Assembly (NCBI GenBank): GCA_029207755.1
Contig: JARCOQ010000003.1
Location: 85,083,994-85,147,993, forward strand
Length of the DNA: 64,000 nucleotides
From: Chamaea fasciata
Lineage: Eukaryota; Chordata; Aves; Passeriformes; Sylviidae
Reading direction: 5' to 3'
Shown here: positions 14,301-29,100 of the stretch, piece by piece
How positions within the stretch are numbered: the stretch's first letter is position 1
Layout: each line of letters opens with the position of its first letter
Position numbers and translations under genes: made by a program
The notes under the pieces: generated by a model
What the model saw: the letters and a program-made list of their open reading frames with translations, nothing else
Told to the model about the DNA's origin: nothing
Databases searched by the model: none

Positions 14301-17081
14301 CTGGAAAGGCACTAGTGGCATGAAGTGGGAGAAGCACTCTCAGCTGCCAAGATGATCAGAATGTGATGCACAAGACAAGTAAAGATGTCTGGTGACAACA
14401 CTCTGCTTTACTTTCGCATAGTATCTGCTGACTTCTCACCAGCTACTCACTCCCTGGAGACTACTTGCTTTGATGCACTGCTGACCAGAACAGAAACACA
14501 GCACCAGTAACTTCACTGGGAAAGTGTTTTAGAGTTTTACCTTATCTGATTGAGGTGAAAAAGAACCCATAACGTGGATGTGTGTACCTGTGTGCTCGTG
14601 CAGTCAAACCGAGATATCTACTACTGGCAAGCAGCATTTCACTGTCTTTTTAAATGTTGATTTCTCTTCCATTGAGAATCAAGTTTGGCTCCCTCCTTTT
14701 CTTTCCCAGTTTCAAAGGCCCAGACTTTAGCTTTAATCTTATGGAAAACATGAAAATTAACTGTACTGAGTAGCCATATTGATATGCACAAACTAAAGAA
14801 ATAAATAATTAAAGTTCATCCATAGAAGATGTTTTAAAAAATAATTAAAAATAACTGCCTGTTCATGTGGGTATATTTTTTTCCACCTTAACTGAACACT
14901 GAAATTACCTGAGAGAAATCATCAGTTTTTCTAATACTGTGCTATTCCTCAGTTGAATTTCCACTGCTCAGCCCATGTTACCTTCATAACTGTCTGAATT
15001 CACAAGCAACCAAGACAAATTAATATTCACTTACTGAGAACCCTGGGGGTCCTGGTGAACCTGGGGGACCTTGATGACCTGGTGATCCTGGGTAGCCTCT
15101 GTCTCCTGGAGGGCCAACAGGACCCACATCTCCCTTTTCTCCTGATGGACCAGGTTTCCCTCGTTCACCTTGTGGACCTCTGTCTCCTGGAATACCCTGA
15201 TCTCCCTGTGTAAGAGGAAAGCAGAAAGAAAACCATTGCACATAGTGGAACAAAACTGAAAAGTCACCCGAGAATGCTAAAGAGAAAATTCTTGCCTGTT
15301 CAGAAACAGACTGAGACATGCAGGGAAGATGATTTTACAGGCTGAACCTCGTCTCTGAAAATACATTTTGTTTTCTTGCACTTTTGATGTTGAAGTCAAT
15401 TACAAAAATAATTGACCCTGCAGCCCATTTTTCAAGGACAGAACTTGAGTATATAAAGTTTTTAGCCCTTATACAAGAATCTAGAAATGTCAGTTATGGC
15501 GTAAGTATAATTTAGGTGCTCAAATTCACACAGGCAAAAGACACCAGGATGTTTCCAGTAACTTTTCTTAGAAGCCTACTATTTTATATCTTCATTTACA
15601 CAAAATTATAGTTAATCTAAGTTATTTCCAGAACCCAAAGGGGGCCTAGGAGGAAGGTGGAGAGGAATTTTTAACAAGGACATGTAGTGACAGGACAAGG
15701 GGGTAATAGCTTCAGACTGAAAGAGAGTAGGTTTAGATGAGATATTAGGAAGAAATTATTTACTGTGAGGGTGGTGAGGCACTGGAACAAGTTGTCCAGA
15801 GAAGCTTTGGATGCTCCAACCCTGGAAATATATTAAGGCCAGGCTGGATGGGGCTTAGAGCTACCTGGTCTGATGAAAGACCCATGGCGGGGTGATTGGA
15901 ATTTGATGATCCTCAAAGGTACCTTCCAGTTCAGGTCTTTCTATGATTCTATGATATATAAGTTCTCAGGTTTATAACCCTGCAAAGTAGGTATAGATAG
16001 TTCTTCTACCAGATAGAGAAAAAGGCAGGTTTCTCTAGAACCATGGCACTATGGCAGTGTGAATCTCATCCTTTTCTTCTAAACAAACCATGTTTTACAG
16101 GCTGCCAATGTGTAGGAGGCAAATCAAATACTACAGCAACTTTTCAAACACGCATTCTTAACTGCCTTCACTGTTTTCTTTGTGTTTTGAAAAAGGTCCT
16201 TGTAAAAATTCATAAACTAGGTCATATATTCCTCCAGATTTCTCTTTAAACTCTCCACTATGAATTGTACAAAATTCAGAACATTTGTGTTTTGTGATCT
16301 CTGCCTAAGGTGCAGCCTTATATAGCGTTTCTACTTTCTAGTGTTATCCCATCTCTTGCATTTTATCTTGTACCAAATTCTGTTCAGAGGGAACTGCTCT
16401 TTTTCCTGTGTTTCTACCTGCTGTACTCCAGCAGGTTGACAATCTGTGATCAAGTTATGCAGATAACAACAAAAAATTAGCAAACCACTAGCACTTGTAT
16501 CTGTTGAAATCACTAGAAAACTGGTTGGTATAAGACATGTTTTCAAATAGTTTGTCACTCATTTTATAAAGTAGTAATAACAGCGGGGTCCAGTCACTCA
16601 AAGGGTATATAAAAATTATTTCAGCCCAGGTGGCTTATTACTTCTTTAAATGGATTCTATGAGGACATTCTTATATAAGACAAGAAAACCTCAGGAATTT
16701 TATTCCGTCCTTCCAATTTTGATGCTTCTCTTTCCTGTAACTACAACAGCTGCTCTCAAACTGAAGGAGCATGCTGCACAGCAGTAATAGAAATGTCTGC
16801 AAGAAAACCTTGACTTTATTTTCTGTAATCATTGCAATCCCTTTTACAGATGCAGGCCTGTGTCCTTAAAGTCAAAACCAGAACACTGCAAACAGTTAAT
16901 CTTTTAAGGGATAATTGTAATAATTGTTAAACCCTCATGTCTCCTTAATGCCATAAGGCAGCATTTCCTTTTCCAGGTTAAACAGGGAGATATTTCTCTG
17001 AGTCATCAAATAAACGTAAATAAATGTGGCAGCCATTTGATTAGGACATCAGGACTTTAGCAATGTTATAAGAAGACCATC

Positions 17082-17132
<51 letters not shown>

Positions 17133-20100
17133 AACACACATAAGCTCATCTCTCACCTCCCATAATCATTCTTGCCCACCATGAACATTGTTACCATGAA
17201 CAGAACTGTCTGAAGTGCTTGGGAAGCAGCCAGGTACTGCACTGGCATTCCTGCTGCCAAAGTGCGACAAGCTTATTCTATATAAAACATGATTTGTATT
17301 TGTGACATAGAAGGGATGACAACAGGGCAAGTTCATAGCTTTTACAAAGTCTGACAACAGCACAACTGTATTATCTGCTTTCCAACACTCAGCTTCTTGA
17401 TCAGTTTACACTGCCCAGGCCAACTGTGTCAGAAAGTCTACAAATTGTGTTTTTCCTCTAAATGCAGAAGCCAAATCAACTCTAATTCCTTGAAGTGGTG
17501 TCTAGAACTAAACCTCTTAGATGTCTAGGTGACTGGTTGAAGTTCACAGAGAATTAATTTCTTGATTTTGCCTATAAGATAGGTGCTGTTGAGGTGTTTA
17601 TATGCTCAGTTAACAAGAGAAAAAATTATCATCATAGGGACTTACACGTTCTCCTTTGGGTCCTCTGTCTCCTGGTCTCCCCACAGCACCCTGAAAAATG
17701 GTTTTTGAAAAAAGATAAACTTATCAAGACTTTGCTGTGTATTCATGTGTTAGCAGAATGGAAAGCAACTGCCTAGGATTAACAGCTGTGGTTTCTGTGA
17801 GGAATAAAATACACAAAAGCATGTTTTCTTACCGGAGGACCTGGCAATCCATCTTTTCCATTGACTCCCTAAGAAAAAAAATTAATATGCTTAAGTGTTT
17901 TAAAAATATGAAAAGTAAAACGCAGTGTTTAGTGCCATATCAGTAAATGTTCTGAAGCTGCAGAAGCAGCAGTTTGTGTGGCTACAATATAGAAATACAA
18001 GGAGCATCAAGATGTGCACCAAATCTAGTGATCATCCAACATTAAATGACAAATTATAGGGAAATTTTGCAAATGTGGAATATTTGTGGAATAGGTACAT
18101 GCACTTTCTAAGTTCCAGCTAGTCATAATACAACCATTTGAGAGATTTCTTTTACTCTAGACTTGGTGCTGAAATACCCTTCTGCTCTTAGAGAGATTGT
18201 GCCGTGTCCAGATCCATTCTTTGGTCCTTAGGACTTGTAGATGGCACCGTTTTAGTCTCCTGGATTAAAGCTATTTCCTTCCCCAAAGAAGGTGGTTGCA
18301 TTCATAGCACCTGCTGGAAACTTTTCCAGGCCTACATTATCCTCCAGACTGGAATATGGCATGATCTGAGAGTCCTAGCTGGTACGGGCCAAAATAATGT
18401 CAGAGAGCATATTAACAATTGTACAATGCCAGATAATTGTGAGATAAACGCTCTGGCAGTGTTTAATTTAGTAGGATATTTATGGATCTGCACATGTAGC
18501 AAACTCACAGCTGTTTCATTGAGTGAGAAAGTATGACTTGTATGAGCAGAGACATCAGGAATGCTTCTTTCTCTGCATATACTGCAAAAGTGGACTTTTG
18601 CACAGATTAGGCAACTTGGGTTGATTTGCTTCTGTGGCCAGAGAACTTGTCTCTTCTTTCAAGGCAGAAGTGTAACGTGGAGATGTGCTGACAAGATGCA
18701 AATGTCTGCCGCTCATGCTCATCCCCAAAACACCAAAGTTCAGGAAAGATAATGAGTCCTGCACTACCCTTGCTGAACCCCTTCTGGAATATAAACTAGT
18801 TTTTTTTAAACCAGCTCAGACAGTGCTGACTACACTGCTGTCATGCTTTTATTACATAAAGGGAGCACATTAGACATCTCCTAAGTGAACACTAAATGCC
18901 TCAGCTGCAGTGTTGCATCACCTGTATACAGAGGAGTCTCAAAGTTTATTCAGTCATGAAGCACACGCTTCTCTATCTAAACTGAAACTGAGAACCTATT
19001 CTCTCACCCCATCCTTTACTGACTGCGCTGAGTGTCTGGGTTCATATTGCCCCCCTGGAAAAAGTACAAGAGGAAACTTTATGTCAACAAGATCCAAATG
19101 ACCTTCATATGACCTTTAAAGGCAACATCTCAGTAACATTAACTATTAAAACACCACAATGCCAGGAATTCTTTTTTTGATGGTTGATATTGAGCAGCAC
19201 AGCTCGGTGTGCTTTTCAGAAGTTACCTACTCTAACACAAAGCAAGATGTAATGTCCTTTCTTTTGTAACTTCTGATAAACTAAAACACATCTTTTTGTA
19301 ACAAAATATATATATTCAGTATAAAATTGCTTACTGGTTTTCCTTGTGGTCCTTCTGGACCAGGGAAGCCTATATCTCCTATAGGTCCTCTTTCACCCTA
19401 AGAAAGAAGAAAATGTAAATCTGCATAAAAAGATCTTCCATTAGGTGTCTGAAATATTTGTTTGCTATTGAATCCAGAATACAGAACTCAAATCTGTACT
19501 TACAGGTTCTCCTGGCAGCCCTGGGGACCCAGGGGATCCTGGCTTTCCCTGCAAAAAGAGAATATTACAGATTCAAATTATTAGTAAGCCAAATAAAATT
19601 TTTGTCTATATCAAAAATTAGAGAGTACATATATATATGAGAGAAATATTCATGGTATTGTTCATTAATGCTTTAAGAGACGAAAAATAAATATTTTACC
19701 AGATTTTTATTGTATTTAATGAACAGGCTCTTGTGATAAATGTTACTCAGCAATAACATTAGGTTTTGTTTGGTTTTCTTTACCCTTCCTGAATACTGAG
19801 ATGCTTTTATGAAAGTTTCTTTTAAAACACCATGATTTCCACCTTGAAGAAGTCATAGTCAGATTAAACTTTTTCAGTGTATATGTAAAATCAAGATTTT
19901 TCCTTCAGGTTATTTCTAGTCCTGATTTTTTTTGTATGTGACTTTACTACTGACTTAACGCCTTTTGCAAGTTTTCTTCATGACCTTTTTTGGTCACTTT
20001 TATTGTCATTTCATGTTCAGCCTGCCAGAATTCACAATCTTCCCTTATGACATCATTTAAATGCTGATTTTAAATGTCTCTTTTTTGACGGATGCCCTTC

Positions 20101-23100
20101 TTTTAGCTACTTGAATCTACATTTCCTGAAGGTATCCTTAGACAGATCCTCAGGTGACTTGCACAAGTGAAAGATCAAACCCATCAACACCAGGGACAAC
20201 TCTGGGAACAGCTGGACTGAGGGTTCATGTTGAAATAGGCCTTGGTGGCAATGCTTGCAGGATCTCAGTCCAAGCTTCCCTGACAATCTCAGTAAAACAC
20301 CAAAATGAAAATAAGAGGTTTATATTCCCACATGGGGAAAAGGGTGCACTATTCAACCTAGGGAACAATGACAGGTAAGGAAGACAAATTCTTTTCCAGC
20401 AAGATATGTGGATATGTCTCAAATTCCTCCTGGACTACTGAAAAAACATTTGTCTCACATGTCTGCTATTTTGTTGATTAAAACTCCTTAGCATAAAATG
20501 TGAAAGCAAACAATTTATTTCAGGGGGAAATATTTTATTTTAGTGGATTTTATTAGAACTAAGTATAGTCAACAGAATGTAACTCCATCAGTGAAGAAGG
20601 GACCTCATTAAATATTTCATGTCCAACTTGAACAGAGAATATCCAAAAACTTGGGACATGTCCAGCGGGAAATTCAGAAGAAATGCACAACTGTGATCAT
20701 TCTAACAAGCTACAGCAGTATTATCAACAGTGTAAAATCTGTTTCAGAACAACAAACTTTGAAATTCTTACATCTACTATAAAATTCAGAGAAACACTTT
20801 TCCTCTTAAATGTGCAATTCTTTTAGGAAAACCCAATGAAATTAGGCTATTTAAGATGATGTTCTCTCTTGGAACTCACAGTAAATAGACTAAATCAGTG
20901 GCTAATGGAAATGGGAATGTGCAGACACTTCTCTTTATTTCATAAAACACATATTTATAATTTAAACATCTCCTGAATGTATTGGTAGCTGCCAAAATTT
21001 AATAATAAACATATTTGCATATAAATAACTCTATATTGCCTCCTGAAATATGGATAAACTTTTTTATTAAACTGCGAATGCAATCTAATATCTTCATTTC
21101 CTTTAGGAACACAAACAAATAATTATAATTTCAATTTATTATTAGTTTCTTTTACTTTCACCTACCACAAAATTCCTCTATGACTTTCAGAAACTTCTCT
21201 GAATACCACATCTAAATAGCTGACAAAGCATTCCCCTAAAGCCAACGCTTGATCAACTTGATATGCAGATCCTTGTGGGTGGCAATAACTGACGCTCATG
21301 ATTTTTCTTTGTGGTAGAAAGATGCTCAGAAATTTGTGCATGCCCAGGAACATAAAAAACATCTCTATCTCTATTAAACAGAGGCAATGAGAAGAATCAC
21401 ACATTTATTAACTAAGTATATGCAGCTTCGAATTCCAGATTTATTATGTATTCACCCCACTCAGTCTTGTCATTTTAATGATAATATGAACCCTTGTTGC
21501 TATTAAAACTCTAATTTCTTTAGGGAAAACTCGTAATCTTCATACCTACGTATAAAGTACGAGCCAAGCACTGGTGTTCCACAGCAACTGAGATTACAGC
21601 TCAGCACCTAGCTTAGCCTGTTTTTTCAGCTTCTAAAAACCTGAGTTTTCTTTAAAGAATATACATACCGGTGTCCCTGACACTCCTGGTGCCCCAGCTG
21701 GTCCACGGTCACCCTGAAGAAAAGATAAATCTCTGTTTAAACTACAACAATCAAACCAGAAGTTTCTTGGTGGATTCCCAGTAAAACCCAAGGAAGTGAA
21801 CTGAAAATGAGAACAAGAGCCAGGCTAAATGCTAATATTTATCTGTGGCACTGGCTCAATATGCAGTCTTGAGCAAGTAACCAAAATCCTTTGTTTAACT
21901 TCTCTCATATAAGGTTTCCCTTTGACCCTGTGCGAGGCCTCCCATGAAATGAATGGAAAGTCTCTGACTTATCTGTAGTTCTCCAAATAATTAGAATTTG
22001 TGGTCATTAAAATGACCAAAATTTACACAGGGTAATTCACTTTCATATCAACATCCCCATATTTAAGATGTACCTTTCTAAGAAGTTATTTCTTTCCTGC
22101 TACCCAGTCATCCATTTTACTATAAGGCAATGTCCTCTGCTTGTGCCATGGCCCCTTCAGGACAAGGGTTCTTGTTATAGCACACAGACACCTTCATCTC
22201 TGCTTTAAGCTAGAACAGTGTTGGTTTTTTGGCTGGAACTGATGAGTTACAGGCACAAATTCATCTTTCTCAATAGGACTGTAATCCAAAGCAGACAGAT
22301 AGAGCTCAACAAGTGGTAAAACTCCACCCAGAGGTATTTACTCACTGATGTGTTGGTCTGCAACACTATGCTCTGTTACTGTAACATTGGTTAAAAATGT
22401 AAGAAAAAAATCAGGCTCCTCATTTCTAGGTTAATGTCAGAAAACCCCTGGCACTGCTGAAGCTATACTAACAGGAGAGTATTTTTCTGAGATGGGTTTA
22501 TGTTACCTGGAGCAGATGTATTAAAACTCTGTAAACACCGCTGCATAAGCCACACTGGGTTCTGCATGAGAGCGCCAGGAAATTTGGGGATTTTTGGTTT
22601 CTGTTTTTATAAGTAATGGTGGCTTGTCTCATCCTCATCACTCTGTTCAGGTGCACGATGAAATTGCCGTTGATTAGAAACACTTAACTCCCTTACACAA
22701 AGTGTAACAGATGACAAGTTACGTATCTGACCTGGTGTTTGGAGGAAGCAGCTTAGAGGACACAGCTCAGCCTGTCCTGCTCTGGAGGCTGGCAGTGGTC
22801 ACTCAGTGAGGAACACAACCTGCACCCCTGGAACACCGAATGGGGAGTGCTGAGCACCTGCAGTAGGCAGGGCTCGTTGTCTGGAGCCCTGCACTCTGCC
22901 TCAGTGGTTATTCCAGATCCAGAACTGGTGCTCTGCTCAGCCCTATATGCTGGCTATGATAGTGAAACTAGAAATGCCTAACACTTACTTCCCTTGCAAT
23001 ATTTTTTTCTCTTTTCAGGGTTATTCTGGTCCTTTCAGAAGTATGGCTTGCAGGACAGCTGCACCAGCCACTGTCAGCACAGCTGAGGGAGGGCACATTT

Positions 23101-26100
23101 TATCCAGAGGACATAAAGTTCTTAAGGCAGTTCATGAAATTATCATGAAATTCCAGCCAGTATTGTCTGTAGAAGATGGCATTCTGCTACACAGAGGAAC
23201 GTCATGGCTCTAAATTAAAACCTAGACTGGCAGGCTCTGAGATTCTGTTCACTTATTTGCACCATAAATGTCAAAGTTTGACCAAATTTAGTAAAGTAAT
23301 GATACTTTTATTTTGGGAGAGGGCCAAACACCCACTCAGCTAGTTTATATGATCTGATCCATTGCTTATTTCTTTTTATTTCATTCCTGTCCCCACTTTG
23401 TCTCAGTTAAACCTGTAATGTCTTCCTGTGTTTGCTCATTTTGAAATCAGACTAGTCTTTAATTGGTTGTAAACTGTAGAATTCCAGAGCAGGGAGCATC
23501 TCATGTAATTTAAGCATCTAGTATAGATACCTACCTTAGATCTTGGTAGGAGGAATGCACAGTGATATTGAGAGGGAAACTTTTATTTTATATTTCTTTG
23601 TGATGAAAAAAAGGTTTTAGTGAAGAACTTTTGCATAAAGTCATTTAATAGCATAATTCAAAAAGCTGGAAAAAATTCATTTGCGAAAAAATTCATTTGC
23701 AAAGAAATTTACTCTTTTTTCTTCCTGAATTAGAATATATAGAGAAAATCAAACTGGTTTTGTCGACAGAAAACATATTTACAGATTTTTTTTTATTTCT
23801 GTGCTAAATGTTTTGCACTTTGCTATATTTAGAAATGAATACCAAAATCGTGACTTTTTTAGCCTTTTATGAAAAGCTTTTCTTTAAATTTGTAATCAGC
23901 CTCCACAATTAGAAAGCAAAAGGCTGAGAACAAGATAGATGGACTGTAAAGGTAAGATGATGCTAAAGAGAGAACAAGAACCATACATAGGAAAAAATTA
24001 ACTAATTACTATCAAGTATAGTAATATTCTACCGAGAATACTACAAGGCCTCCTACACACAATTTTCAATTTGCAGAAAATGAAATTTTATGCTTGGTGA
24101 GTATATTATTTATACCCATCCTAAAGTAAAAAAGGAAAATATAAGCAACTATGCAAAGATTTTCTCACAGAAACATTAGCTTAAACACAAAAAATAAACC
24201 AGACAAGGCTTCAGAAGACATTTAGTTGCAGACAGTGGCCACCAAGAAATCCCTTCTTCTTTTTAAGTGTCCTACCTTTTCCCCTGGGAGTCCTTCCAGT
24301 CCTGGTAATCCCATTGGTCCTGGGTCTCCCTGTTTTTAATTTTTTTTTCAATAAAAGATTGCATACATTAGATTAAAAGATAGGAATAAAAGATTGCATA
24401 CATTTCCCACTCAACGTGGGAAATGGTGAGCAGTAAGCAACAGCAGATTATTTAACTTGAGATTACTAAAACAGGTAACCAGTTATTAGGTAAACAGATT
24501 TTGTTATGCATTGTTTTACTGATTTGCAAATGAAGCTTTTCCCAGATGCTCTGTGTGAGTATTTGGCTCAATGGCTTTATTTTGATGAAAGATGTAATAC
24601 AAAAGACTCCACTCCAGTGCTCTTGCAAGCCAAGGTGACCTCTGAAGCACCTGCAGGCAGCACAGCCCTGGGGTGTAAGCATACACTGTCAACCAGAGAA
24701 CCAACCTCCAAGTAATTCCGTGCTTTCTTCCCTAAACAAAGGTTACTCTGCAGCAAGGGACACACAGGCTGGATCCCTGGCTAGGTCTTAAAGTTTTGAA
24801 AGAAAATTGTAAACATGCTCCACTGTAAACATGCTCCACTGGAAAAATCAGCTTAACATTTAGAGTAGAGTGGGAAGGTCCTTTTAATTATTTTTTAAAA
24901 GAAAATTGATAATTTATCATGGACATTTAACCTACAGGCAACAATTCCAGTTGCAATTCTCAGTTAAATCAAAAGCCATGGGAAATTGCTGTCTGGATTT
25001 CCTGAAGTCTCTGACAGATCTCACTTTTCCCACCTAAACTCTGGTACTTGGTGTTTTCTGAGTAGGAAGGGGGTGCTGGTACAGAAAGATGCATCCAGCT
25101 TCCAGACATTATGGTGAAACAAAACAAAAACAAAAACAAACAAACAAAAAAAATTAAAGAGACTTTGAATCTTTTTAAACTCAAATTATTAAACTGTTTT
25201 AGAAAACTGTCTTAGAACTCCATGTTTTGCTGTCATTGACTGATAGGAGGTTTTGGTTTGGGTTTCTTATTGTTATTCAGAAGTACTGTATGTCAAACTA
25301 CTTGGGGAATTCTCTATCAAAACCAAAAAGTACATACATACCACTGTTCCAGGATCCCCTTTTGGACCCTGCAAAAAGAACCAAACAAGCCAAGCCGCAT
25401 TTAAAGAAAAACAGTTACACGATAAGATGGGTTTTTTAAAAGACTGCACTATGAGTATACTTTGCTAATGGAGTGCATTTAGAATCATTATCAATTCCAG
25501 CCCCCTCAGCTGATTAATTTAGTACAAAATCTTAGTAATATTTTGGGTTTTGTTTTGCTGTTCCAGAATGCAGAGAAAGACAGCTCTGTTGCTCGGTGCC
25601 AGCCCATGACTGTGGTTACCAAAGAGACAATCATGTCAAAACAGAACTTGCCTATGGTGCTAAAAAGGAGGAGAATGCAAGTAAGTGCACAGCATCTTTA
25701 GTTCCATGGAATGAAAGCAACAGTGTCCAGCTGCAAGGTGATGCACCTGCGGTGTGAAAGTCACCACCCCTGTATCACTTCCACAATATAATTCTTAGCT
25801 TTACATATTTTTCGGCACTGTAGCTACATTTAGTGAATCAGTGACAGAACTCAGATCAGAATTCATGAGCTTCTCATTTCTGGCACCAAATTTTATCCAC
25901 TGCAAAACTATGCCTATACTATATACTGTACTATAAGTACAAAATTACACATTTTTAGTATAAGAATACTTTCACTGAAGAGTCCAATACCAAATTATGT
26001 ACCATTTCTGCAGCCTTTACTTGCTAGGATGAAATGATTGAATCAGAATAAACCACTCTCCAAAATGGGCTAAACCGCTTGGCAAACATAAAATCACAGA

Positions 26101-29100
26101 CTGCTACATCCCAATCATATCTTTATTTTTTCAATCTTTCACAAATAAAATCAAATTCCATTCAACTAATCCTCCTCTTTTTCTATGTCAATTAGCTACT
26201 AGAAATTAGAACTCTGGTAACACTTACTGGAGGTCCTGGTGGACCCGGATAACTCGCAACACTCACACCTCCCTGTAACAGCAAGTTTAAAAGTTGAGTT
26301 GGGCTAAAATTGGGTGGGGATTGAAAAAAAAAAGCAATTAACATTAAAGAGAAATACCTGCAGTTTATATAAGCTGCTCATTCCATTTCTTTCATTGTAA
26401 GGCATACCCTTTAAAGCATAAAAACCAAGTAAGTGTCACTTATGAATTCTAAAGGCAGAACTATTGCCCTGTTCAAGTCCTGTAGTTCAGCAAAGCTGTG
26501 GTATCCTTTTGTTCTCAATTTGTCAAAGATTCCAGATTTCAGAAGAACATTAGATACACACCAACACAGCTTGGGACTTTCTTTTTTTAGTTATAAAGCA
26601 AGAAACCTGTAAATTAGTATACACCATGTTTTGATTTTTATTATTATAATTCTCCAGAATAAACTTTGTGTTAGGTATTATTCCACTTAATTTAGAGTCC
26701 AGTGAGCTCCATAGACTTTCCTTAGGTTGACTGGGTTCTCAGGTATCCAAGCTGACAATTTTACTCTAATAATATTGGATACCAAGGTTAACTAATTTGA
26801 GCAGTTTTCTTAGAGGGTTTTAGTGATCTGAACTTACTCAGTGATGAATTGAGAGAAAAAAAAAATGGAATACAGAAACCTTTTGAAAAAAGACACTGTT
26901 ACCTTCCTGCAATATTAATTTTTATTAGATCAACTCTCAGTTCTTTATATTACATTACATTGTTCCTAATATAAATTCAAGATATAAAACAAAATGTCTC
27001 ACCGGAGGCCCAGGTGGTCCAGGTTTCCCAGGAGAACCTTCACTACCCTAGTACAGCAAGAGATTGATGTAACTCATTTACTGTAACTGGCCACATCTAT
27101 TCCACACTCAAGCTATGATGACCATAATGACAATAAACAAGAGATACAGTCAATAAGAGCAGGTAATATCAAGAATAACTTCTCCTGCAATGTTCCTGCT
27201 TTAGCTTTAGGGAAGGCGTGAATCATTGCTTTGTACTAGTTTTTATTTTGTTAGTTACTTGCTGCTTTATGGGTAGTAACTTCCTTATGGCAAGATAACA
27301 GTGGTAACCTGGGTTGGGAAACATTTCATATGTACCAGGAGGGAGAGGAAGGGGAGAAAAAAAAAAAAAAAAAAGGAGTTGTTAATATGAATTTCTAAGC
27401 AACTGGCAGATAAAAGCTAACATTTATTTTATGCTTTGTATATTATTTTGCAAAAGCCAATCCTCAGTTGGTCATTCATATGTAAATAAAGAAGAGCTAC
27501 AGTTTTAGAAATTCAGTGTACTTAGAAACATATTGAATATAAATTACAATTTTTTCTACAGAATCTTCCTTATGAAGAGATATAATGAATATCTTTTTGG
27601 TTTGTACCAAAAAGATAAAATATTCATCTGTTGTTGCCTGTATCTCTGGCCTGTTTTGCTGTTGTGCACGGAATTGACTATATTATAAAAAGTATAGTTG
27701 CTGAGATTTTTCCTCAGCAGAATCATGGGGTCTGTGAAGTTTCAGCAAAAGATTTCCCAAAAAATCTTTTCAAAATCTCATCATTACAATTCAGATAAAT
27801 ACACTGTATAATTTGGAACAAGTCTGTCAAGAATTTTTCACTGGCTTTGTTTGATCTTATTAAATGTATGTCAGTGAGACACTTAAGTCACAAATTTAAA
27901 ATTACTAAGGTGGCAAAAATCAAGCTAAGTGCTCCATGCCAATAATTAGTTTAGCAGAAAAATATAATTCTTACTAAACATTTATACTAGGATAATTTTC
28001 AAATGGCCGTAATAATTGTTAGAAACTGTCAGCCTCCCAAAAGTGGTTTGAAGAGCTTCATGGGGAATTAAAATCCAATTATTTTAGAAAGCACATTATG
28101 TGATCAGTTCTCAAGTGTGTAGATGAAGGACAGAGGAGAAATCCACCAGGGCTTTATTTAAGTTTACTTCATTACTCTTCAGCCATCTGACTTTTGCATG
28201 TTTAGAATGATGAGACATGACCTGTAGAGCACAGGCTTCTCATTCCCACCTATGTGTGAATTGTGAACAAGAAACTATTAAAGACTTGTGTTTTGCATTC
28301 AGTTAGGCGAAAAGGAAATAAGGGGGGTAAATTTTTGTTACTGCAATCTGCAAGAACACAACTTTCATTCAAATTTTATACTGAAATAACTTCAGGGCTT
28401 TTCAAAATAGTTTTCTTTTTTACTCATACCAAGGCTTTGTAGGGAATTAGGATCACACATGTGGATACGGCAGTGCTACGCCTGGAAAATTCCAGAGTAC
28501 TACTGAAAGAAAAGCTGTATTCGTACAAAAAATGTAGAACTTGTCCCAAAAAGTATTCTGCAGCAGTTTGTTTCTGCTGTATTACACTGATCTGAGGTAC
28601 CCAAGAAAATGAATTTGACGTCTTAGTCATAATGAATAATATCAAGTTCCTGATAAACACATAAAATTTTGGAAAAAAGCAGTGCTAAGAGAGTGTAAAT
28701 TAAGCATAAAGGAAGCTTACATATTTTTTCAGAGTAAGTAACACCCAAAAACTTTCAGTGCTTGTACAATTACTTTTGAGTACAATATTGGTAAAGGCAA
28801 GAGAAGCACAGAAGCAGTCACTAGTCATATCTATTTTAGAAACATATTTTCACTTTCCTAAACATTATATGTATTATACCTGAAGAAAATTCTCTGCAAC
28901 TTAAATATACCACAAGAATTGCACTTCAAAATATAAGCCCATATGCACAGCATTGATTAGGGAAAGTACTTGTAGTGAAACACAAATAAAAATTTGAAAT
29001 GTATGCCACATTCTTGTTACACTCTTGTACTTGTTTAAAAAAAAACCCTAAACACAGTTTAATAGGATTGCCAAACCTTCACAGACCTTTACCATGAATA

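Larger units (their letters stand above)
15206..17645 (-). other. COL19A1 intron, 2.4 kb
   Basis: Holds the CR1 fragment at 15640-15957 and the TA microsatellite at 17086-17130; otherwise no feature seen. Confidence 0.6.
24330..25341 (-). other. COL19A1 intron, 1.0 kb, repeat-rich
   Basis: Holds the 24350-24424 block, a 16-bp tandem duplication (24808-24839) and a CAAA/A-rich simple repeat (about 25118-25153). No exon seen. Confidence 0.6.

Noticed and set aside
15031..15267. Second minus-strand open frame over the 171-nt collagen exon
   Set aside because: It is a frame-shifted reading of the Gly-X-Y exon, rich in repeated Val/Gln/Glu words that mirror the 9-nt period.
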